In this document: in pieces, positions 33,103-42,253 of the stretch
How positions within the stretch are numbered: the stretch's first letter is position 1
Layout of the letters: each line of letters begins with the position of its first letter
Assembly (NCBI RefSeq): GCF_003234815.2
Contig: NZ_CP126279.1
Location: 1,860,001 to 1,924,000 of the forward strand
Direction: 5' to 3'
Source: Curtobacterium sp. MCBD17_035
GTDB lineage: Bacteria > Actinomycetota > Actinomycetes > Actinomycetales > Microbacteriaceae
Length of the DNA: 64,000 nt
The notes under the pieces: generated by a model
Databases searched by the model: none
The model's input: the letters and a program-made list of their open reading frames with translations, nothing else
Told to the model about the DNA's origin: nothing
Position numbers and translations under genes: made by a program

Positions 33103-34460
33103 GCCGACACCGCCGTCGCGGCGCGCGCCGTTGCCGCGACGCGCTCGGCGTCGACCGCACGGCCGTCGAGGACCGTCGCGTAGCCGTGGTGGAACGTCGC
33201 CACCACCCGTCCGGGCAGGCGCATGCCGAGGTACGGGGAGTTCGTCGACTGGCCCGCCAGGTCCTGCCGCTGGAACGTCCGCGACGCTGCGGGGTCGTAG
33301 AGCAGTACCTCGGCCGGTGCGCCCGCCGTGATCGCCTGCCCCTGGCCGGCCACCTGCCCGATCCGCGCGGGCGCCGAGGACAACACGCGCGTCACGTCCG
33401 CCCAGTCGAGACCACCCGTGGCGACCACGGACTCGTGCACGACGCTGAGCGCCGACTCGAGCCCGGCCATGCCGTTCGCCGCGGCCGGCCACTCGCAGCA
33501 CTTCGCCTCGTCGGTGTGCGGAGCGTGGTCGGTGGCCACGATGTCGATCGTGCCGTCGGCCAGCGCGGATCGCAGCGCCTCGACGTCCTCGCGACGGCGC
33601 AGCGGCGGGTTCACCTTGTACTGGGCGTCGTAGCCGTCGACGCCGTCCGGGCCCCCGGCGATGAGGTCCTCGGTGAGGAGGAGGTGGTGCGGTGTGACCT
33701 CGGCCGTCACGGCGATCCCGCGGGACTTCGCCCACCGGATGACCTCGACGCTGCCGGCGGTCGACACGTGGCAGACGTGCAGACGCGCGCCGACGTGGTC
33801 CGCGAGGAGGACGTCGCGGGCGATGATCGCCTCCTCGGCGACCGCGGGCCACCCCGCGAGCCCGAGCTCGGACGAGAGCGCGCCCTCGTTCATCTGCGCG
33901 CCGATCGTCAGACGCGGTTCCTGGGCGTGCTGCGCCAGGACGCCGCCGAAGCCCGTGATGTACTCGAGCGCCCGACGCATGAGGAGCGGGTCCGAGACGC
34001 ACGAGCCGTCGTCGGAGAACACCCGCACCCGCGCTCGGGAGGTCGCCATCGCGCCGATCTCGGACAGCTGCGCGCCCTGGAGCCCCTGGGACACGGCCCC
34101 GATCGGGCGGACGGTCACGTAGCCGGCGGCGTCGCCGAGCGCCTGCACCTGCTCCACCACACCGGCGGTGTCGGCGACGGGCGAGGAGTTCGCCATGGCG
34201 TTGACCGCGGTGAACCCACCGACGGCCGCCGCGCGCGACCCGGTCAGGACCGTCTCGGACTCCTCGAAGCCCGGCTCGCGGAGGTGCGTGTGCAGGTCGA
34301 CGAGCCCGGGCAGGACGAGCAGGCCGTCGGCGTCCACGACCTGCGCCGACCCTGCGTCCACGCGCGGGCCGACCTCCGCGATGCGGCCAGCGCGCAGGAG
34401 GACGTCGGCTCGGGTTCCGTCGGCGAGGGTGCCGCCGCGGATCAGGTGGGTGGTCGTCAT
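33099..34460 (-). CDS. pyrC: Dihydroorotase
   Basis: Zinc amidohydrolase closing carbamoyl aspartate to dihydroorotate. The 453-residue class-I type has the metal site H57 and H59 in [12 protein letters not shown], further ligands in [12 protein letters not shown] and [17 protein letters not shown] start overlapping the pyrB stop (ATGA). A type likely to associate with PyrB. Confidence 0.97.
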   Translation of the reverse strand: MTTTHLIRGGTLADGTRADVLLRAGRIAEVGPRVDAGSAQVVDADGLLVLPGLVDLHTHLREPGFEESETVLTGSRAAAVGGFTAVNAMANSSPVADTAGVVEQVQALGDAAGYVTVRPIGAVSQGLQGAQLSEIGAMATSRARVRVFSDDGSCVSDPLLMRRALEYITGFGGVLAQHAQEPRLTIGAQMNEGALSSELGLAGWPAVAEEAIIARDVLLADHVGARLHVCHVSTAGSVEVIRWAKSRGIAVTAEVTPHHLLLTEDLIAGGPDGVDGYDAQYKVNPPLRRREDVEALRSALADGTIDIVATDHAPHTDEAKCCEWPAAANGMAGLESALSVVHESVVATGGLDWADVTRVLSSAPARIGQVAGQGQAITAGAPAEVLLYDPAASRTFQRQDLAGQSTNSPYLGMRLPGRVVATFHHGYATVLDGRAVDAERVAATARAATAVSA

Positions 34461-35449
34461 GCCGTCGCCTCCTCGGCGGTCGGGGTGCTCGTCGTCGGGG
34501 CACCCGTGCGGTCCCCTCCGGTGAGGCAGAGGTAGAGCACGGCCATCCGGACCGACACACCGTTCGCGACCTGCTCGACGACGGTCGACCGGGGGTCGTC
34601 GGCCGCGATGCCCGCGATCTCGAGACCGCGGTTCATCGGCCCGGGGTGCATGACGATGGTCCGATCCGGCAGCGCCGCGAAGCGTCCCGCGGTGAGGCCG
34701 TAGTGCCGGGTGTACTCGCGGGGGTTCGGGAAGAACGCGTCGTGCATGCGCTCCTGCTGCACCCGGAGCATCATGACGACGTCCGGGGCCTCCGCCAGCG
34801 CGGCGTCGAGGTCGTGGTGCACCGCGGCACCGAACGGCCGTGGCGTGACCGGCAGGAGCGTGGGCGGTGCCGCGAAGGTCACGTGCGCACCGAGCGTGCG
34901 GAGCAGCCACGCGTTCGAGCGGGCGACCCGGGAGTGCAGCACGTCGCCGACGATGAGGACCCGCACGCCGTCGAGGTCCCGGCCCCGCGAGTCGGCGCCG
35001 TGGATCCGACGGCGCATGGTGAACGCGTCGAGGAGGGCCTGTGTCGGGTGCTCGTGGGTGCCGTCCCCGGCGTTCACGACGGCCGCGTCGACCCAGGCGC
35101 TGTCGGCGAGCACGCGCGGGGCGCCCGACGCGCCGTGGCGGATGACGATGCCGTCGACCCCCATCGCTCCGAGCGTCTGCACGGTGTCCTTGAGCGACTC
35201 CCCCTTCGAGACGCTCGATCCCTTCGCCGCGAAGTTGATGACGTCGGCGGACAGTCGCTTGGCGGCCGCCTCGAACGAGATGCGCGTCCGGGTGGAGTCC
35301 TCGAAGAACAGGTTCACGACGGTCTTGCCGCGGAGCGCCGGGAGCTTGCGGACCTCGCGGGTGCCGGTGTCGGCCATCTCCTCGGCGACGTCGAGCACCT
35401 CGATGGCCTCGGCACGCGGGAGGTCCCGGGTGGACAGCAGGTGCCTCAT
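34457..35449 (-). CDS. pyrB: Aspartate carbamoyltransferase catalytic chain
   Basis: Forms carbamoyl aspartate. 330 residues with the carbamoyl-phosphate loop [13 protein letters not shown] (STRTR at 52-56), [20 protein letters not shown] and [17 protein letters not shown]. No pyrI regulatory chain is present, as expected for actinobacteria. ATG start overlapping the pyrR stop (ATGA). Confidence 0.97.
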   Translation of the reverse strand: MRHLLSTRDLPRAEAIEVLDVAEEMADTGTREVRKLPALRGKTVVNLFFEDSTRTRISFEAAAKRLSADVINFAAKGSSVSKGESLKDTVQTLGAMGVDGIVIRHGASGAPRVLADSAWVDAAVVNAGDGTHEHPTQALLDAFTMRRRIHGADSRGRDLDGVRVLIVGDVLHSRVARSNAWLLRTLGAHVTFAAPPTLLPVTPRPFGAAVHHDLDAALAEAPDVVMMLRVQQERMHDAFFPNPREYTRHYGLTAGRFAALPDRTIVMHPGPMNRGLEIAGIAADDPRSTVVEQVANGVSVRMAVLYLCLTGGDRTGAPTTSTPTAEEATA

Positions 35450-36006
35450 CGGACGGTGACCTCGGGTGCGGTCCGGGCACCCTCGATGACGACCTCGTCG
35501 ACACCGTCGGTCTCGGCGAGGTGGAGCGAGATGCGCTCGTCCGCCGCGGTCGGCAGGTTCTTGCCCACGTGGTCGGCCCGGATCGGGAGTTCCCGGTGCC
35601 CCCGGTCCACCAGGACGGCGAGGCGGACGGCCCTGGGCCTCCCGATCGTCTGCAGCGCGTCGAGCGCGGCGCGCACGGTCCGGCCGCTGTAGAGCACGTC
35701 GTCGACGAGCACCACGACCTTGCCGTCGATGCCGCTCGCCGGGATGACGGTCCGGTGCGGCGCGCGACCGATGCCCCGGCCGAGGTCGTCACGGTGCATG
35801 GTGACGTCGAGGGTGCCGACCGTGCCGGCGCCCGTCTCGATCGACTCGAGCACCCGTGCGAGGCGCTCGGCGAGGACGGCGCCGCGCGTCGGGATGCCGA
35901 GCAGGACGAGGTCCGAGCCGCCGTGGTTCGCCTCGAGGACCTCGTGGGCGATGCGCGTCATCGCGCGCGTGATGTCAGCGGACTGCAGCACCGTGCGGGC
36001 GCCCAT
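35446..36006 (-). CDS. pyrR: Bifunctional pyr operon RNA-binding regulator / uracil phosphoribosyltransferase
   Basis: PyrR binds a specific stem-loop in pyr mRNA when UMP is high, and has some uracil phosphoribosyltransferase activity. 186 residues with the PRPP motif [19 protein letters not shown] ([10 protein letters not shown] at 101-110) and [11 protein letters not shown]. The ATG at 36006 has a perfect AAGGAGG 5 nt upstream. An upstream in-frame extension of 11 codons runs into the leader and is rejected. A PyrR-binding loop lies right before the Shine-Dalgarno, so the gene is probably autoregulated at translation. Confidence 0.96.
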   Translation of the reverse strand: MGARTVLQSADITRAMTRIAHEVLEANHGGSDLVLLGIPTRGAVLAERLARVLESIETGAGTVGTLDVTMHRDDLGRGIGRAPHRTVIPASGIDGKVVVLVDDVLYSGRTVRAALDALQTIGRPRAVRLAVLVDRGHRELPIRADHVGKNLPTAADERISLHLAETDGVDEVVIEGARTAPEVTVR

Positions 36007-36011
36007 GCCGA

Positions 36012-36036
36012 CCTCCTTCCCCGCCTCACAGGACGG
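36012..36036 (-). promoter_or_regulatory. PyrR-binding stem-loop next to the pyrR Shine-Dalgarno
   Basis: The minus strand reads CCGTCCTGTGAGGCGG (complement of 36021-36036). It has the conserved PyrR loop UCC-N-G-N-GAGG closed by a CCG/CGG stem. It is followed after two bases by the AAGGAGG Shine-Dalgarno (36012-36018). No terminator is visible, so repression would act on ribosome access, the mode described for mycobacterial pyrR. AGTCCTTTAA just upstream may form the competing structure. Confidence 0.75.
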
Positions 36037-36060
36037 CATTAAAGGACTCGATCGCCAGCA

Positions 36061-36066
36061 ACCCTA
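36061..36066 (-). promoter_or_regulatory. Candidate pyr operon -10
   Basis: TAGGGT on the minus strand overlaps the nusB stop codon and would start a leader of about 48 nt containing the PyrR site. No clear -35. Confidence 0.4.
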
Positions 36067-36537
36067 CCGACCCGGATCGGGCTCCGCCACCACACCGGCG
36101 TCGTCGGCCGTCGTGGCCGTCCGGGCCCGCGCGCGGCCGGCGACCGCCCCGAGGACCCCGTTGACGAAGCCGGCGGAGTCGTCGGTGGACAGCGACTGGG
36201 CGAGTTCGACGGCCTCGGCGATCGCAACCGCGTCGGGGACCTCGTCGTTCCAGCGGATCTCCCACACCCCCATGCGGAGGATGCAGCGGTCGAGCACGGG
36301 CATCCGCGCGATCGTCCAGCCCTGGGCGTGGTCCACGATGATCCGGTCGATCTCCGCGCGGTCGTCGTCCACTCCCGTGACGATCTGGCGTGCGTAGTCC
36401 CAGCTCGAGGCCCGCTCGGGCTGGTCGAGGTGGCGGACGGTCTCGGTCGCGAGGACCTCGGCGATGGGCAGGCCGCGGACCTCGGCGACGTAGAGCATGT
36501 CGAGTGCGCGTTTCCGCGCCTTCGAACGGGCGCTCAT
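36064..36537 (-). CDS. nusB: Transcription antitermination factor NusB
   Basis: All-helical RNA-binding protein that joins NusE/S10 in antitermination of rRNA transcription. 157 residues, beginning ARSKARKRALDMLYVAEVRG, with the C-terminal DDSAGFVNGVLGAVAGR. A 25-residue low-complexity tail follows. It begins 12 nt after efp and is probably co-transcribed with it, an arrangement typical of actinobacteria. Confidence 0.95.
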   Translation of the reverse strand: MSARSKARKRALDMLYVAEVRGLPIAEVLATETVRHLDQPERASSWDYARQIVTGVDDDRAEIDRIIVDHAQGWTIARMPVLDRCILRMGVWEIRWNDEVPDAVAIAEAVELAQSLSTDDSAGFVNGVLGAVAGRARARTATTADDAGVVAEPDPGR

Positions 36538-36549
36538 CGAACCCCCGCC

Positions 36550-37113
36550 TCAGTCGTTGACGCGGCCGAGGTAGTCACCCGTGCGGGTGTCGACCTTGAC
36601 CTTCGTGCCGGTCTCGAGGAAGAGCGGCACCTGGATCTGGTAGCCGGTCTCGACGGTGGCGGGCTTCGTGCCGCCCGTCGAGCGGTCGCCCTGGAGGCCC
36701 GGCTCGGTGTACGTGACCTCGAGCACCACGCTGGCGGGGAGCTCGACGTACAGCGGGTTGCCCTCGTTCATCGCGATGGTGGCCATCGACGACTCGAGCA
36801 GGAAGTTCTTGGCGTCACCGACGATCTCGCTCGGGATCGTGACCTGGTCGTAGGTGTCGGTGTCCATGAACACGTAGCCGTCGCCATCCGTGTACAGGTA
36901 CTGGAAGTCGCGTCGGTCCACCGTCGCGAACTCGAGCTTCGCCCCCGCGTTGAACGTGCGGTCGACGACCTTGCCGGACGTGACGTTCTTCATCTTGGTG
37001 CGGACGAACGCGCCGCCCTTGCCCGGCTTGACGTGCTGGAACTCGATGACGGACCAGAGCTGGCCGTCCATGTTGAGAACGGCGCCGTTCTTGATGTCCG
37101 TGGTGCTCGCCAT
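36550..37113 (-). CDS. efp: Elongation factor P
   Basis: tRNA-mimic factor that relieves ribosome stalling at polyproline. The 187-residue three-domain protein has the tip loop [12 protein letters not shown] with Lys at position 32, and the C-terminal signature [20 protein letters not shown]. Lys32 of actinobacterial EF-P is usually active without modification, and no epmA/epmB-like gene is nearby. ATG start; the Shine-Dalgarno is weak. A TACACT -10 lies 63 nt upstream. Confidence 0.97.
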   Translation of the reverse strand: MASTTDIKNGAVLNMDGQLWSVIEFQHVKPGKGGAFVRTKMKNVTSGKVVDRTFNAGAKLEFATVDRRDFQYLYTDGDGYVFMDTDTYDQVTIPSEIVGDAKNFLLESSMATIAMNEGNPLYVELPASVVLEVTYTEPGLQGDRSTGGTKPATVETGYQIQVPLFLETGTKVKVDTRTGDYLGRVND

Positions 37114-37176
37114 GCGCGTGTGTTCCGTTCGATGTTGAGATGGTGGTGTTCGTCGGGTGGCCGGAGGCCTCGGACA

Positions 37177-37182
37177 AGTGTA
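37177..37182 (-). promoter_or_regulatory. Candidate efp -10
   Basis: TACACT on the minus strand in the 114-nt gap after aroB would give efp-nusB its own promoter with a leader of about 57 nt. Confidence 0.4.
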
Positions 37183-37227
37183 GCGGAGCCGACCCGGTGC
37201 CCCTCCGGGCCGCCGCGGGAGGAGGGG

Positions 37228-38328
37228 CTAGACCCCGACCTCCTGGTAGGCGGTGAACAGGAGGGCCGGCTCCGGCCCCTCGAGCACGATCGGCTTCGCG
37301 AGGCCGTCCAGCACGATGAACCGCAGCATGCCGGCCCGTGCCTTCTTGTCGCGGCGCATCGTCGCGAGCAGGCCCTCCCATCGGCCGAGGGGGTAGGTCG
37401 TCGGCAACGAGAGCGACTCGAGCACGGTCCGGTGGCGGTCCACCGTCGCGTCGTCCAGGTGACCGGTCAGCCGCGCGAGTTCGGCCGCGAACACCATGCC
37501 CACGGCGACCGCAGCTCCGTGCCGCCACTGGTAGCGCTCCGCGTGCTCGATGGCGTGCCCGAGCGTGTGCCCGTAGTTCAGGATCTCGCGCTTGCCCTGC
37601 TCGGTGAAGTCCGACGAGACGACCCGCGCCTTGAGGTCGATCGCGAGCTCGACCACGCGACGGAACTCCGGGGTGGTCGGATCGGTGACGCGGTCGACGT
37701 CGCGCTCGATCGTGTCGAGGATCTCGGGCACGGCGATGAACCCGGCCTTCACGATCTCGGCGAAGCCCGTGAGGATCTCGTTCCTCGGCAGCGTCGTGGC
37801 CAGGTCGAGGTCGACGACGACGGCCCGGGGCGCGTAGAAGGCACCGACGAGGTTCTTGCCCTCGTTCGTGTTGATCCCCGTCTTGCCGCCGACGCTCGCG
37901 TCGACCATGCCGAGCACGCTCGTCGGCACCTGCACGAGCGCGACCCCGCGGAGCCACGTCGCGGCCACGAACCCGGCGAGGTCGGTGACCGCACCACCCC
38001 CGAGCCCCACCACGGCGTCGGTCCGCGTGAAGTCGGCCTGCCCGAGGATCTGCCAGCAGAAGGCCGCGACCTCGACCCGCTTGGCGGACTCGGCGTCGGG
38101 CACCTCGGCGATGAGGGCCTCCAGACCGGCGTCGACGAGACGCGCGCGGAGCACCTCGGCCTGCTCCGCGAGCGGCGCAGCGTGCACGATGAGCACCTTC
38201 GCGACGCCGCGCGGCAGGACCGTCGGCACCGCCTCGAGGAGACCGTGCCCGACGGCCACGACGTACCCGTCGTCCCCGCCCACCCGGATCTGCGTCGTGC
38301 CGTCCGGCAGCGCCGTGCTCGTCGTCAT
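37228..38328 (-). CDS. aroB: 3-dehydroquinate synthase
   Basis: Second shikimate-pathway step, cyclising DAHP using NAD and Zn. 366 residues with VVGLGGGAVTDLAGFVAATW, MVDASVGGKTGINTNEGKN and the zinc site NYGHTLGHAIEH. ATG overlapping the aroK stop (ATGA). It is the last gene of the aroC-aroK-aroB set; a following gap of 114 nt holds the efp promoter. Confidence 0.97.
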   Translation of the reverse strand: MTTSTALPDGTTQIRVGGDDGYVVAVGHGLLEAVPTVLPRGVAKVLIVHAAPLAEQAEVLRARLVDAGLEALIAEVPDAESAKRVEVAAFCWQILGQADFTRTDAVVGLGGGAVTDLAGFVAATWLRGVALVQVPTSVLGMVDASVGGKTGINTNEGKNLVGAFYAPRAVVVDLDLATTLPRNEILTGFAEIVKAGFIAVPEILDTIERDVDRVTDPTTPEFRRVVELAIDLKARVVSSDFTEQGKREILNYGHTLGHAIEHAERYQWRHGAAVAVGMVFAAELARLTGHLDDATVDRHRTVLESLSLPTTYPLGRWEGLLATMRRDKKARAGMLRFIVLDGLAKPIVLEGPEPALLFTAYQEVGV

Positions 38329-38963
38329 GGTTCCTCCTCTGGTGCCGGCGCGCCAGCGGCCGCCACTGGTGCCGATGCTGGTCCTGGTGTCTCGGCGGCG
38401 CGGACCCAGGCGACGACGTCGTCGACCACGCGGCTCATCGGACGCCGTGAGGTGTCCACGACCACGTGCGCGAGGGACGCGTACGTCGCTGCGCGCGCAT
38501 CCGCGATCGCGGTCCACGCGTCGATGCCGCCGACGGCCAGGAGCGGGCGGTCGGTCCCGACGATGCGCTCGGCGACGGCGTCGGCCGAGACGGTGAGCAG
38601 CACCACCCGGCACGTCGCGATGGCCGCGCGGGTGGCGGCGTGCGTGACGGCGCCGCCACCCACCGCCACGACGCCGCCCGTGTCGAACGCGGCGTCGACC
38701 GCGGCCCGCTCGAGGTCGCGGAACGCCGCCTCGCCGCGTTCGGCGAAGATGCGGTCGATGGATCCGTGTTCCCGCACGATCTCACGGTCCGTGTCGGTGA
38801 AGGGCACGCCGAGCGCCTTCGCCGCGCGCTTGCCCACGGTGGACTTGCCTGCGCCCATCGGACCGATGAGCACCACGGGCACCGCCAGCCGATGCGGCCG
38901 GGTCCACGTGTCGTCGTGGCGAGCGACGCCCGACGGTCCGGAGCCCGGCGGCGTCGCGCTCAC
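38325..38963 (-). CDS. aroK: Shikimate kinase
   Basis: Phosphorylates shikimate at O3. 212 residues with the P-loop [16 protein letters not shown] (GPMGAGKST at 34-42), FTDTDREIV for shikimate binding, and AVGGGAV. Extra tails of about 26 N-terminal and 20 C-terminal Ala/Pro/Glu-rich residues. GTG start overlapping the aroC stop by 4 nt (GTGA); an internal start nearer the P-loop is not excluded. Confidence 0.95.
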   Translation of the reverse strand: MSATPPGSGPSGVARHDDTWTRPHRLAVPVVLIGPMGAGKSTVGKRAAKALGVPFTDTDREIVREHGSIDRIFAERGEAAFRDLERAAVDAAFDTGGVVAVGGGAVTHAATRAAIATCRVVLLTVSADAVAERIVGTDRPLLAVGGIDAWTAIADARAATYASLAHVVVDTSRRPMSRVVDDVVAWVRAAETPGPASAPVAAAGAPAPEEEP

Positions 38964-40192
38964 AGGGACGGTGTGGGCTGCTGAACGTCGGCGGACGACG
39001 TCACGCCACGCGCCCGCAACGACGCCGGGATCGCCGCGAGGTACGCGTCGAGGTTCCGCTTGGTCTCGCCGACGGAGTCGCCGCCGAACTTCTCGAGCAC
39101 GGCGTCGGCCAGGACGAGCGCCACCATCGCCTCGGCGACGACGCCCGCGGCTGGAACGGCACAGACGTCCGAGCGCTGGTGGTGCGCCGAGGCGTCCTCG
39201 CCGGTCGCGACGTCGACCGTGTGCAGCGCGTGGGGCACCGTCGCGATCGGCTTCATCCCGGCACGGACGCGGAGGACCGTGCCCGTGGACATGCCGCCCT
39301 CGGTGCCGCCGGCGCGGTCGGACGTGCGGTAGATCTCGCCGTCGGCCTGGAACAGCTCGTCGTGGGCCGCGGAACCCCGCCGCGCCGCCGTCGCGAAGCC
39401 GTCACCGACCTCGACGCCCTTGATCGCCTGGATGCCCATGATCGCGGCGGCGAGCCGGGCGTCGAGACGCCGGTCCCACTGCACGTGGGACCCGAGCCCC
39501 GGCGGGAGACCGTAGAACAGCACCTCCACGACGCCGCCGAGCGTGTCGCCGTCCTTCTTGGCGGCCTCGACCTCGGTGACCATGCGCGCGCTCGTGGCGG
39601 CGTCGAAGCACCGCAGCTGGTCGTCGTCGAGCCGGTCGACGTCCGTGGGCACGGGCAGCGGCGCGTCGTCCGGTACCCGCACCGTGCCGACCTGCAGCGT
39701 GTGGCTCACCGACGTGATGCCGAGTTCCGCCAGGAACGACTTGGCGACGGCGCCGAGTGCGACTCGCGCCGCGGTCTCGCGCGCCGACGCGCGCTCGAGG
39801 ATCGGACGCGCCTCGTCGAACGCGTACTTCTGCATGCCCACGAGGTCGGCGTGGCCCGGTCGGGGTCGGGTGAGCGGCGCGTTGCGACCGCGGGAGGCGT
39901 CCGTCGTCTCGACCGGCTCGGCGTTCATCACCTCGACCCACTTGGGCCACTCGGTGTTCCCGACGCGGATCGCGATCGGGCTGCCGAGGGAGGACCCGTG
40001 GCGGACACCACTCGAGATGTGCAGCTCGTCCTGCTCGAACTTCATGCGGGAACCACGACCGTACCCGAGCTTGCGGCGCGCGAGGTCGGCGCGGATCTGC
40101 TCGTACGACACCGGGACGCCGGCCGGCAGCCCCTCGAGCACGGCGATGAGTTCGGGTCCGTGGGACTCACCTGCGGTCAACCAGCGAAGCAT
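38960..40192 (-). CDS. aroC: Chorismate synthase
   Basis: Last common aromatic step, making chorismate with reduced FMN. 410 residues with [44 protein letters not shown] and the C-terminal [19 protein letters not shown]. Two ATGs are 9 nt apart; the downstream one (40192) is preferred because GGGAGG is 9 nt before it but directly abuts the upstream one. Chorismate feeds trpE in the same window. Confidence 0.97.
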   Translation of the reverse strand: MLRWLTAGESHGPELIAVLEGLPAGVPVSYEQIRADLARRKLGYGRGSRMKFEQDELHISSGVRHGSSLGSPIAIRVGNTEWPKWVEVMNAEPVETTDASRGRNAPLTRPRPGHADLVGMQKYAFDEARPILERASARETAARVALGAVAKSFLAELGITSVSHTLQVGTVRVPDDAPLPVPTDVDRLDDDQLRCFDAATSARMVTEVEAAKKDGDTLGGVVEVLFYGLPPGLGSHVQWDRRLDARLAAAIMGIQAIKGVEVGDGFATAARRGSAAHDELFQADGEIYRTSDRAGGTEGGMSTGTVLRVRAGMKPIATVPHALHTVDVATGEDASAHHQRSDVCAVPAAGVVAEAMVALVLADAVLEKFGGDSVGETKRNLDAYLAAIPASLRARGVTSSADVQQPTPSL

Positions 40193-40237
40193 GGTGTCCA
40201 TCCTCCCACAGCCCGAACGGCCGGCCGCCGCCCGGGA

Positions 40238-41749
40238 TCACTTGTAATCGGGGTGGGCCTTCATCCACGCCTGCCACTGGGCGACCGCGGCCTCGTGTTC
40301 CGCGTAGGTCGTCGAGAACACGGTCGCTCCGGTCTGCAGGTCGACCGTCACGAAGTACAGCCAGCTACCGGCCGCGGGATGCATGACCGCGTCGATGGCG
40401 ATGTCGCCCGGGTTCGAGATCGGACCGGGCGGGAGCCCCTTGTGCTGGTACGTGTTGTACGGGTTGCCCGCGTCCGCGCGTTCGGCGTCGGTCGTGGTCA
40501 CCCGGTCCGTGTGCCCGGTGCCGTACGCGACCGTCGCGTCCGACTGGAGCGGCATGCCCTGGTCGATGCGGTTCTGGAACACCCGGGCCACCTTCGGGTA
40601 GTCGGCGGCGAGTCCGGCTTCCTTCTGCACGACCGAGGCGAACGTCACGACGTGCGCGCGTTCGGCCACCGGCACCCCTGCGTCGTCGAGGTGCTGGTTC
40701 ATGGTGTCGACCATCGACTGGAAGTACTGCGTTGCCGTCCACGACGGGTTGATCGGGTACGTGGCGGGGAACAGGTAGCCCTCGAGGCTCGTCACGCCCG
40801 CAGGGAGGCCGTAACCCGAGACGTCCGCGGCGGCGGCGGTCACCGACGCCTGCGTGAGGCCGGCCTTGCTCACGAGTGACGCCTCGACGTCCTTGAGCAC
40901 CGCGCCCTCGGGGATCAGGACCGTCGCGGTCACCTTGTTCGCGCTGTCCTGCAGCGCCGCGAGGGCCGCCTTCGCGCTCATGTGGTGCTTGAGCTGGTAC
41001 GAACCCGGCTGGAACTGGACGTCCTGCTTGGTGAGGAGGAGCTGGTAGAACGCGGTCGAGGTCTTGACGACACCGCTCCGGTGCAGGGTCTTCGCGACGT
41101 CGCTGCCGATGTCACCCTCCTTGATGGTGACCGTCACCTTGCCCGTGCCGCTCCCCGTGTAGTCGGTGGGTTCCTGCTTCTTCGTCAGGCTCGCGACGAC
41201 CGACTGGACCTTCGGCACCACGAACAGGGTGGCGCCGGCACCCCCCGCGAGCACGATGGCGACGATCACGATGCCCGCGACGACCGCGCCCCGCGAGCGA
41301 CGGCGGCGCGGCGGCTGCGGACGCCGGGAGGCCCCACCGCGACGCCCGGAGCGACGCCCGTCGCCGACTCCCCCGTCGCGGCCCGCCGCGGCTCCGACGG
41401 CGACCGCGGCGCCATCCTGCTCGGCCCGGCCGGGCGCGTCTCGGTCGGCGGTCTCGTCGTCGTGGTGGCCGAACAGCGCACGGACGTCGCTGTGGTGGTG
41501 GTCCTGTGGGTCGGTGACGACGTCGTCGCCCCCGCTGCTGCGGTCGGCCCGGGCCGCGGCCTCTCGAGCTGCGCGGCGGGTCAGGTGGGGAGGACGAGCA
41601 TCGGCGGCGCTGGGTTCGAGCGGAGCTCCGGCTCGGTCCGGAGCGGAAGGTGCCCGGTCGTCGGCGGCCCCGACGGCGCGGTCGTCACGCTGCTGGTCGG
41701 CATCGTCGCCGGGCGCGATGATCGCACGCCAATCAAGGTCGTCTGCCAC
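40238..41749 (-). CDS. mltG: Endolytic transglycosylase MltG (YceG-like)
   Basis: Membrane-anchored lytic transglycosylase thought to cut nascent peptidoglycan and end glycan chains. 503 residues: an unusual cytoplasmic N-terminus of about 153 residues, acidic and His-rich (DPQDHHHSDVRALFGHHDD) then Arg-rich; one membrane helix at about 154-178; and the external YceG domain with SLEGYLFPATYPI, FASVVQKEAG (catalytic Glu) and NPYNTYQHKGLPPGPISNPG. The GTG at 41749 is preferred; a longer start would overlap ruvX by 56 nt. The position next to ruvX and alaS is usual. Confidence 0.93.
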   Translation of the reverse strand: MADDLDWRAIIAPGDDADQQRDDRAVGAADDRAPSAPDRAGAPLEPSAADARPPHLTRRAAREAAARADRSSGGDDVVTDPQDHHHSDVRALFGHHDDETADRDAPGRAEQDGAAVAVGAAAGRDGGVGDGRRSGRRGGASRRPQPPRRRRSRGAVVAGIVIVAIVLAGGAGATLFVVPKVQSVVASLTKKQEPTDYTGSGTGKVTVTIKEGDIGSDVAKTLHRSGVVKTSTAFYQLLLTKQDVQFQPGSYQLKHHMSAKAALAALQDSANKVTATVLIPEGAVLKDVEASLVSKAGLTQASVTAAAADVSGYGLPAGVTSLEGYLFPATYPINPSWTATQYFQSMVDTMNQHLDDAGVPVAERAHVVTFASVVQKEAGLAADYPKVARVFQNRIDQGMPLQSDATVAYGTGHTDRVTTTDAERADAGNPYNTYQHKGLPPGPISNPGDIAIDAVMHPAAGSWLYFVTVDLQTGATVFSTTYAEHEAAVAQWQAWMKAHPDYK

Positions 41750-41804
41750 GCTGCTCGATGTTCCTCGGGTCGGTGTTGCTCGGATCGGGTCGCTCTCGCA
41801 CGAG

Positions 41805-42248
41805 TCACGGGAGCAGTGACCCCGGCGGAGTGCCTCCCGAGCGCTCTCGGTCGAGCGCATGTTGCAGAATGATAACAGCGGCGGCTTGGTCGATGACGGC
41901 TCGCGATCTCCGGCTGTCCCGGCCCGCCTCGCGCATGCCCCGCTGGGCGCTCACGGTCGACAGCCGTTCGTCCACGAGACGCACCGGCACCCGGGTCGCG
42001 ATCCGTGCGGCGAAGGCCCGCGCGTCCGTGGTCGATGGGGTGTCGTCTCCGGACAGCGACAACGGGAGCCCGACGATCACCTCGATCGCGCCGTACTCCG
42101 CCGCGAGCTCGAGGATCCGGGGCACGTCTCGCCGGTCATCGCGACGGACGGTCTCGACCGGGGTGGCGAGCAGGCCGTCGCGGTCCGACACCGCCACCCC
42201 GATGCGCGCCCGTCCGACGTCGACGCCGAGGCGCCTCCCGGTGCGCAC
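41805..42248 (-). CDS. ruvX: Holliday junction resolvase-like RuvX (YqgF)
   Basis: RNase H-fold protein of 147 residues with the catalytic Asp D10 in LGVDVGRARIGVAVSD, VIVGLPLSLSGDD and VDERLSTVSAQRGM. Family members act in 16S rRNA 5' processing and were proposed as Holliday junction resolvases. GTG start 5 nt after the alaS stop; the alaS-ruvX-mltG order is conserved in many bacteria. Confidence 0.93.
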   Translation of the reverse strand: MRTGRRLGVDVGRARIGVAVSDRDGLLATPVETVRRDDRRDVPRILELAAEYGAIEVIVGLPLSLSGDDTPSTTDARAFAARIATRVPVRLVDERLSTVSAQRGMREAGRDSRRSRAVIDQAAAVIILQHALDRERSGGTPPGSLLP

Positions 42249-42253
42249 GCCGG

